64,000 bases of DNA from Bacteroides sp. GM023. GTDB lineage: Bacteria > Bacteroidota > Bacteroidia > Bacteroidales > Bacteroidaceae. Position 1 is the first letter of the stretch. Every line of letters begins with the position of its first letter. The notes beneath the pieces are model-generated. The model was not told where the DNA came from. It saw nothing but the letters and a program-made list of their open reading frames with translations, and made no database searches. Shown piece after piece: positions 59,005-64,000 of this stretch. The translations under genes and the position numbers were made by a program. The stretch spans positions 620,001-684,000 of the forward strand of contig NZ_JAAXGE010000003.1 of the NCBI RefSeq assembly GCF_014750685.1, given 5' to 3'.

Positions 59005-59907
59005 CTATTCATTTTGTACAACTGGAGAGGAAATGTCTTGAATGGACTTATTTTCTGCTTGACAGCGCTTTATCAGTTCGCTTGGAGTACATCCGAAATG
59101 TTGTTTGCAATAACGACTGAAATAAACCTGTGAGTCGAATCCCAGTTCTTCAATGATGTCTTTTATATAGATACCCGGTTCAGTCAGTTTCTCCAAAATA
59201 AGTTGGTTTCTTTGTTTCAGCATCCATTGTTTGGCCGTCATCCCAAACGTCTCATTGAATTTTGCGAAAAAACGACTTCTTCCTAATTTGGATAGAGAGA
59301 TGAGTTGTTCGATGTTGCTCACTTGTGTGTAGTTACGCATGATAAAATCCTTAAAATCCATTTCTTTCCCAATGATAGGATGAAATAACGCGGCAATTTC
59401 TTCCTTCTCATAAAATCCACGTATCAGGAAGAAGAACTCCCGTTGCATCAGTTCGTGCAGATGTAAACAGTTCATTTTACTTTTAATGCAGTAGGTCAGC
59501 AATTCCACAAAAGGAGTTAGTGGGTAACGAATCTTAACCGGTTCAAAATTATATTCATCTTCTTTGCAAAAATCTGATAATGAATGTAATGCAAGTTTGT
59601 CGCAATTCCATCCGGGGTTATCGAAAAACATTGAAAGTAAGTTTGCGTTTCCCTTCGTCCTTCCTTTGAAATGTGACGAACGCGGAATTAATATCATATC
59701 TCCTTCATGGAATAACCTGTTATGGAATTGATTGCAACTCACGCTAAAATCTCCTTTGAGAAAGAATAAGAGATAATTCTTACTTGCATTGTTTTCCCCG
59801 AATTCCGTATCTTCGAAAAACTCAGCGTATTTGAATCCTGTTTCGGCAGTTGCCATATAGTTTTGGCATGAAAGATGCTCCTCAATGTAAAGTAGTTCGT
59901 TTTGCAT
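59005..59907 (-). CDS. AraC-family transcriptional regulator inside the invertible segment
   Basis: A 300-residue protein. N-terminal cupin-like region (residues 40-110: L-L-F-F-L-K-G-D-F-S-V-S and H-E-G-D-M-I-L-I-P-R-S-S-H), C-terminal double helix-turn-helix (about 190-285: L-I-S-L-S-K-L-G-R-S-R-F-F-A-K-F-N-E-T-F-G and I-K-D-I-I-E-E-L-G-F-D-S-Q-V-Y-F-S-R-Y-C-K-Q-H-F-G-C-T-P-S-E-L). AraC regulators of this size often control adhesin or fimbria genes in Bacteroides. Both ends lie within the inverted repeats, so its direction of transcription switches with the segment. Confidence 0.88.
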   Translation of the reverse strand: MQNELLYIEEHLSCQNYMATAETGFKYAEFFEDTEFGENNASKNYLLFFLKGDFSVSCNQFHNRLFHEGDMILIPRSSHFKGRTKGNANLLSMFFDNPGWNCDKLALHSLSDFCKEDEYNFEPVKIRYPLTPFVELLTYCIKSKMNCLHLHELMQREFFFLIRGFYEKEEIAALFHPIIGKEMDFKDFIMRNYTQVSNIEQLISLSKLGRSRFFAKFNETFGMTAKQWMLKQRNQLILEKLTEPGIYIKDIIEELGFDSQVYFSRYCKQHFGCTPSELIKRCQAENKSIQDISSPVVQNE

Positions 59908-60122
59908 AAACTTGGTCTTTTAGCTATAGTTATTTAATTTGTTTGGCTTGTATGTTTCACAAATGTTTCAGTATTTGTGTTTCTAATAGGCTTAATGATA
60001 GAATTTTATTTTTCATCTATCTTATTTTCACTCGTAATATAATAATTCTGAAACAAATATCTATTCTGTTTGTGATGTAATCAATTAATAATCAATGTTT
60101 TATATATAAATTTCATTGTTCT

Positions 60123-60146
60123 AATCTCTATTATGGAATAGAGATT
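60123..60146 (-). repeat. right inverted recombination site
   Basis: AATCTCTATT-ATGG-AATAGAGATT: a perfect 10-base dyad around spacer ATGG. Bases 60124-60142 are the exact reverse complement of the left site. 30 bases upstream of the fimbrial ATG. Confidence 0.8.
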
Positions 60147-60175
60147 GAAAAGAAACCTCAAACAAAGCATTATAT

Positions 60176-60769
60176 ATGGATAGATATATAAAAACTAAAG
60201 TAAGCATATTCTTCTTTATGCTTTTTCTGACAAAAAGTTTCCTTGTCAATGCGCAAGATATAACCATAAAAACAAACTTATTGTATGGCGGTATTATGCA
60301 GGCTCCGAATGTTGGCGTAGAGTGGGGGCTTTCTCCTAAACTGACTCTTGATTTATGGGGCGTCTATAATCCTTTTCCGTTGGGTAAAAATGGTCATGGG
60401 GCAAGCAACCATAAGATGAAACACTGGTTGGTTCAGCCTGAACTTCGTTATTGGCTATGTGAATCGTTCAATGGGCATTTTTTCGGCCTGCATACATTCT
60501 ATGGGCAATATAATATAGGTGGTGTCCGCTACCTCGGGCTAAGTGATTATCGCAGACAGGGGAATGTGGCAGGAGCAGGGTTTAGTTACGGTTATCAATG
60601 GCTCCTTTCGACACGCTGGAGTCTGGAAGCCTCTTTGGGCATAGGTTATGCGCGTTTCAATTATGATGTGTACCCGTGTAAGGAGTGCGGCAAACGCATT
60701 CGGAAGGAGAATCGTAACTATTTGGGCCCTACACGTGCCGCAGTTTCTGTCATTTACGTAATTAAATAA
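60176..60769 (+). CDS. DUF3575 outer-membrane protein of fimbrial operon
   Basis: A 197-residue protein with a signal peptide ending V-N-A-Q, then T-N-L-L-Y-G-G-I-M-Q-A-P-N-V-G-V-E-W-G-L-S-P-K-L-T-L-D-L-W-G-V-Y-N-P-F, the hallmark opening of DUF3575 barrels. W- and Y-rich strands with polar turns fit an eight-stranded outer-membrane barrel. DUF3575 genes open many Mfa/Fim-type fimbrial operons in Bacteroidales; role is assembly or anchoring support (inferred). Confidence 0.85.
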   Translation: MDRYIKTKVSIFFFMLFLTKSFLVNAQDITIKTNLLYGGIMQAPNVGVEWGLSPKLTLDLWGVYNPFPLGKNGHGASNHKMKHWLVQPELRYWLCESFNGHFFGLHTFYGQYNIGGVRYLGLSDYRRQGNVAGAGFSYGYQWLLSTRWSLEASLGIGYARFNYDVYPCKECGKRIRKENRNYLGPTRAAVSVIYVIK

Positions 60770-60776
60770 TATAAAG

Positions 60777-61907
60777 ATGAAGAAATATCTGATTATATTG
60801 ATTCTCTGCTTTAACATAGCTGCTATCTCGGCGCAGCAGCACGAACAAGTTTCCATTGAAAATATCATTGCAACTAAAGACACGAAAGGGCAGGTCTTGC
60901 TGGAATTCACCTTCTCAGTTCCTTCAAAGACGCTTGGCGCAAATGATGTATTGATGCTGACCCCGGTTTTAATAACGAAAGATGGAAGTGAGCAACGTAC
61001 CCTTTCTCCCATATATGCTTATGGCCGTATCAGCGCTTTAAGCGCTCGTCGCAAGCGGACTTTTAACGGAACAACTGGTGAAACAACGGATGCTACCCGC
61101 TTTTCAATTCATAATGGCGATACGTTAGTTTATTCCTCTACGTTTGCTTATCAGTCCTGGATGCGAACTGCCACCCTTGTGATGCGCAGCCAGCTCAGGA
61201 ACTGTTGCAAGGAACATGAATTGCCAGTTCGTGAACTGTATACCTGTTCTTTTGAAGAAGAACGTTCCGAAAAGCAACCTTGTATTGTGGTGCCGGAACA
61301 ACCAACGGTCACTTTGGGAATCACTGAACACCTGGCACAAACCGAACATTTCGTAGAGCCTGTAGAGAATTATGTTCCCCGACAGAAAATCATGGTAGGC
61401 GAGCAAGAAGAAGCACAAATTATCTATTTCAAATGGGATAAAATGGAAATAGACAGCGAATATTTTGACAATGAAAAAGTATTGCGTCATGTGATAGATG
61501 TGACTCGCCAAATACATGACGACCCGGAAGCGGAAATTGCACGTATCGTGTTACTGGGACTTTCGTCCCCCGAAGGACGCTATACTTATAACGTAAAACT
61601 GGCAGGGCTTCGTTGCGAAGCGATGAAACAATACATCCTCAATCATATATCGCTTCCCGACAGTTGCTTTGAACTGGTAAATGGCGGCGAAGGATGGGAT
61701 GAACTGCGTTATCAAGTTGAAAATTCGGAGATGTCCGATAAAGAGGATATTCTACGTATCATAGATGATGTTCCGATTTTGAAGGGACGTGAAGTACGTT
61801 TGATGAAACTGAATCAAGGCATACCGTATCGGTATATGAAGGAACATTTCTTTCCTAAACTCCGACGTGCCGGATATATAAAGGTATATTATTGCAAGAA
61901 AAAGTAA
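60777..61907 (+). CDS. DUF3868 fimbrial operon protein with OmpA-like end
   Basis: A 376-residue protein with a signal peptide (A-A-I-S-A-Q-Q). The N-terminal 180 residues are beta-rich (DUF3868-type: I-A-T-K-D-T-K-G-Q-V-L-L-E-F-T-F), and residues 215-370 resemble an OmpA-type peptidoglycan-binding fold (I-Y-F-K-W-D-K-M-E-I-D, I-V-L-L-G-L-S-S-P-E-G-R-Y-T-Y-N). DUF3575 and DUF3868 genes commonly sit together ahead of fimbrillins. Probable role: linking fimbria assembly to the wall; not demonstrated. Confidence 0.82.
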   Translation: MKKYLIILILCFNIAAISAQQHEQVSIENIIATKDTKGQVLLEFTFSVPSKTLGANDVLMLTPVLITKDGSEQRTLSPIYAYGRISALSARRKRTFNGTTGETTDATRFSIHNGDTLVYSSTFAYQSWMRTATLVMRSQLRNCCKEHELPVRELYTCSFEEERSEKQPCIVVPEQPTVTLGITEHLAQTEHFVEPVENYVPRQKIMVGEQEEAQIIYFKWDKMEIDSEYFDNEKVLRHVIDVTRQIHDDPEAEIARIVLLGLSSPEGRYTYNVKLAGLRCEAMKQYILNHISLPDSCFELVNGGEGWDELRYQVENSEMSDKEDILRIIDDVPILKGREVRLMKLNQGIPYRYMKEHFFPKLRRAGYIKVYYCKKK

Positions 61908-61976
61908 CTATATAATGTAGACCGAATTAGGGATATAAATAATCAAAATCATTTAATTTTTTAATGTAACAAAAAG

Positions 61977-63692
61977 ATGAGAAAAAACATTTTTTTAGTT
62001 GGTGCCTTTACAATGGCAATACTGGCGTTTTCCGCCTGTAGTAATGAAGAATTACCCGCAGAAAATCCGGGTAATAGTGAAAAAACAGAAGTGGTGGAAG
62101 GGGTACCTACTTACGCACGATTCACTATCAAAATGGATGGCATGAAACCTGGCACACGTGCTACTGATGACGGAACTGCTGCAGAAAAAGCCGTGAAGAA
62201 CGTTCATGTGTATGTGTTTTCGAATGGAGTTTTTGAGGCATCAACTACTCCTGCAGGGACTACTGTAAATGGTAGCACTGGAGTATTTCATAGCGAAGTA
62301 TTGAAATTGACTTCCGGTGAAAAAACGATTCTGGTAGTTGCTAATACAAGTACCGGTTGGTATCCGGTGCCGACAACAGGCACGTCTCTTACTACATTCC
62401 AAAATCAGTTGATGGATATGTACACTACTCCGGGGCGTCTTGCACACGATGGTGAGGCAGCTATTGACCGTCTAGGTGAAGGATTCAAGCATATGCAAGG
62501 TTTTGGTGATGCTCCGAATAATGGCATTTTAATGACTAACTTATTATCCCAATCCAGCTTTATCTTGAAACCGGGTATTTCTCAGGCTGATGCTGAAAAA
62601 AACAATTATGGTGCTGACGATCCTAAAGACTTCAATCATTTTGAAATTCCTCTTTATCGCGTAACTGCTAAATTGCAAACTACATACAAAGATGGGGATG
62701 CATTGATTTATAAGGCAGTGTTAGGTAATGAATTGACTAATAAAGTAGAAGTCGGTACTTTGAAAAATCCAACTTTCACAGTACGCAACTTGCCAAAGGA
62801 TGTATATCTTTTCAAACATGGAAATACTAACTTCCCATTGCAGACTCCGTTATATGATAAAACACATACAAGTTCAACTTGGGCAGATTTTAAAGTTTTT
62901 GACGAAACAAATGAGCCGACTCTTGCAGTCACAGAGGCAACAGGAACACCTAAAACTATGTATATACCGGAAAATGCCAATGCAGTACCCGTTATCGGAA
63001 ATACTTCTTATGTACTGGTGAAAGGTACCTTTGAACCCAATAGAGAGTATGTAATCACAGATGTGGATAAAGATGGAAACAAGGTATATGGATTTAAAGA
63101 TAATACGGATAAGATTAGTGTGTTTACCTATGCACCGGATTGGGGTGTCGAAATTTATGCCGTACCTGCATCTGTAACCGGCGATGAGAATCGTGTGAAG
63201 CATGGAATGAACACTACATTGAAAGCTTATTTGGTCAAAGCAAATTTGAAACAGTATATTGGTAGTACTAAAGATGCCCCGGTATATGATGGTATCACTG
63301 GTAAAAACATTTACTATAGTGTAGTTGCAGGGGTCAAGAGTGGTATTTATAATACTGTGGTTATCTCTAAGAATGTTCAGAATGATGGTAAGACAGGATA
63401 TGATGCAACAGCGGTAGAAACAGTGAAATATTTGCAATATACTAATGGAGAGACTTATTATCGCATCAACATACAGGATAATACATATCCGGAAAATAAC
63501 AACTTGTACTATTCGGTTACTCGCAACAATTTCTATAAAGTGAACGTGAAATCAATCTCAGGTGTTGGATATCCGAATGATTCAGATGTCACAGTAACTC
63601 CGGAAAATCCGATCAGCCAGAAAACTTATATGCAGGCTCATATTACTGTTGAGCCGTGGAAAGTTATAGATCAGGAAGCTGATTTGAACTAA
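61977..63692 (+). CDS. Mfa1-family fimbria major subunit (fimbrillin)
   Basis: A 571-residue lipoprotein (signal A-F-S-A-C-S-N-E-E). Downstream of the acidic linker, R-F-T-I-K-M-D-G-M-K-P-G-T-R-A is the arginine-containing processing region where FimA/Mfa1-type pilins are cut before strand-exchange assembly. The C-terminal end K-N-V-Y/H, P-V-T-P-E-N-P-I and I-T-V-E-P-W-K-V is typical of the family's donor strand (type V pili). The body has two beta-sandwich domains. It is followed by the anchor-type gene. Confidence 0.9.
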   Translation: MRKNIFLVGAFTMAILAFSACSNEELPAENPGNSEKTEVVEGVPTYARFTIKMDGMKPGTRATDDGTAAEKAVKNVHVYVFSNGVFEASTTPAGTTVNGSTGVFHSEVLKLTSGEKTILVVANTSTGWYPVPTTGTSLTTFQNQLMDMYTTPGRLAHDGEAAIDRLGEGFKHMQGFGDAPNNGILMTNLLSQSSFILKPGISQADAEKNNYGADDPKDFNHFEIPLYRVTAKLQTTYKDGDALIYKAVLGNELTNKVEVGTLKNPTFTVRNLPKDVYLFKHGNTNFPLQTPLYDKTHTSSTWADFKVFDETNEPTLAVTEATGTPKTMYIPENANAVPVIGNTSYVLVKGTFEPNREYVITDVDKDGNKVYGFKDNTDKISVFTYAPDWGVEIYAVPASVTGDENRVKHGMNTTLKAYLVKANLKQYIGSTKDAPVYDGITGKNIYYSVVAGVKSGIYNTVVISKNVQNDGKTGYDATAVETVKYLQYTNGETYYRINIQDNTYPENNNLYYSVTRNNFYKVNVKSISGVGYPNDSDVTVTPENPISQKTYMQAHITVEPWKVIDQEADLN

Positions 63693-63716
63693 TAACAGAG
63701 TATTAAAGAAGTTTCA

Positions 63717-63741
63717 TCTCCGGGCGTTACTGCCCGGAGAA
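63717..63741 (+). promoter_or_regulatory. intra-operon hairpin between fimbrillin and anchor genes
   Basis: TCTCCGGGC and GCCCGGAGA form a strong stem around GTTACT. No T-run follows, so it is more likely a stabiliser or partial attenuator that lowers expression of the minor subunit. Coordinates are to within a few bases. Confidence 0.55.
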
Positions 63742-63773
63742 AACTTTCTCAAAATCATAAATTAAGAAATAAG

Positions 63774-64000
63774 ATGCATTTCAAATTTACAAGATTGTAC
63801 CGGTATGCCGGAATAGCCGCACTCATATGGATGTTGCCATGGCTTGCTACAGGATGTGTAAAAGAAGACCTTTCCGGTTGTCCGACTGGTTCTTACTCAA
63901 TCAAATTTGAGTATGTGAATCATACCGACACTGAACATTCCAATCGTTTTTATATGGATGTACACAGGGTGGATCTATATGTATTCGATTCAACCGGACA
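63774..64000 (+). CDS. FimB/Mfa2-family fimbrial anchor, N-terminal fragment
   Basis: Truncated by the window end. Reads M-H-F-K-F-T-R-L-Y-R-Y-A-G-I-A-A-L with a lipobox A-T-G-C-V-K-E-D-L-S-G-C-P (Cys28), then I-K-F-E-Y-V-N-H-T-D and V-D-L-Y-V-F-D-S-T-G, the opening of Mfa2/FimB-type anchor and regulator subunits. In the family these tether fimbriae to the outer membrane and limit their length. Confidence 0.85.
   Translation, partial: MHFKFTRLYRYAGIAALIWMLPWLATGCVKEDLSGCPTGSYSIKFEYVNHTDTEHSNRFYMDVHRVDLYVFDSTG

Larger units (their letters stand above)
58894..60142. mobile_element. putative invertible DNA segment carrying an AraC regulator
   Basis: A 1.25-kb segment bounded by two inverted 19-base identical sites, next to a tyrosine recombinase gene and just upstream of a fimbrial operon. 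The central 4-base spacers (CCAT left, ATGG right) are in opposite orientation, as required for inversion rather than deletion. Inversion would place the AraC gene at about 59129-60031 on the forward strand and would bring a near -7 element (TTACTTTG, now reverse at 58955-58962) to about 60074-60081, some 90 bases before the fimbrial operon. Direct proof needs reads with both orientations. Confidence 0.7.

Noticed and set aside
12..60000. CRISPR array or diversity-generating retroelement near the fibre gene
   Set aside because: No regularly spaced repeats and no reverse transcriptase or template repeat were found; the fibre repeats are protein-level leucine-rich repeats.

Overview
The window is a Bacteroides chromosome segment, probably from the thetaiotaomicron/ovatus/xylanisolvens group. 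Evidence: promoters with the Bacteroidetes -7 box TAnnTTTG, a serine palmitoyltransferase (sphingolipid synthesis) next to a lipid kinase and aspS, Mfa1/FimA-type fimbriae, FtsX-type exporters and moderately AT-rich DNA. Species assignment is inference.

Layout. (1) About 1-27.6 kb is the right part of an integrated phage-like element. The first 4.7 kb holds accessory genes (ArdC-like fragment, DNA-methylase-like protein, HicAB, a broken gene, a secreted protein, small ORFs). A tightly overlapping portal/tail operon follows (4.77-11.3 kb), then a tape measure (11.4-15.7 kb), tail and receptor-binding proteins (15.9-24.9 kb), a lysis cassette with a coiled-coil membrane protein, an amidase and a unimolecular-spanin-like protein (24.9-26.3 kb) and a reverse-strand integrase. 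The element ends next to two tRNA-Pro(TGG) genes. Its left end is outside the window. No terminase, major capsid or head protease was recognised. The late region carries four copies of a promoter block GTCCTTTTTT-N17-TAnnTTTG with identical geometry; three are directly preceded by terminators and one appears to drive only a short non-coding RNA.

(2) 28-45.2 kb holds a methyltransferase, then a histidine kinase and an NtrC-type sigma-54 activator divergent from a seven-gene exporter operon (TolC, HlyD-like adaptor, four FtsX-type permeases, one ATPase). A good sigma-54 promoter with two upstream dyads 21 bp apart lies in the divergent gap, so the two-component pair probably controls the exporter.

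(3) 45.3-57.1 kb is core genome: two lipoproteins, serine palmitoyltransferase, a diacylglycerol-kinase-like enzyme, aspS, a GtrA protein, the two-step agmatine-to-putrescine pathway, a DUF2148 protein, a FetAB/YbbLM-type ABC pair, a small lipoprotein and an ECF sigma factor.

(4) 57.6-64 kb is a fimbrial locus with a tyrosine recombinase, an AraC-family regulator and the start of a Mfa-type fimbrial operon (DUF3575, DUF3868, fimbrillin, truncated anchor). The AraC gene lies between two 19-bp identical sites in inverted orientation, each a dyad around a CCAT/ATGG spacer. The 1.25-kb segment, beside a recombinase gene, looks like a DNA inversion switch that flips a whole regulator gene as well as promoters. 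This inverton and the RNA/promoter architecture of the phage region are the most interesting parts of the window.
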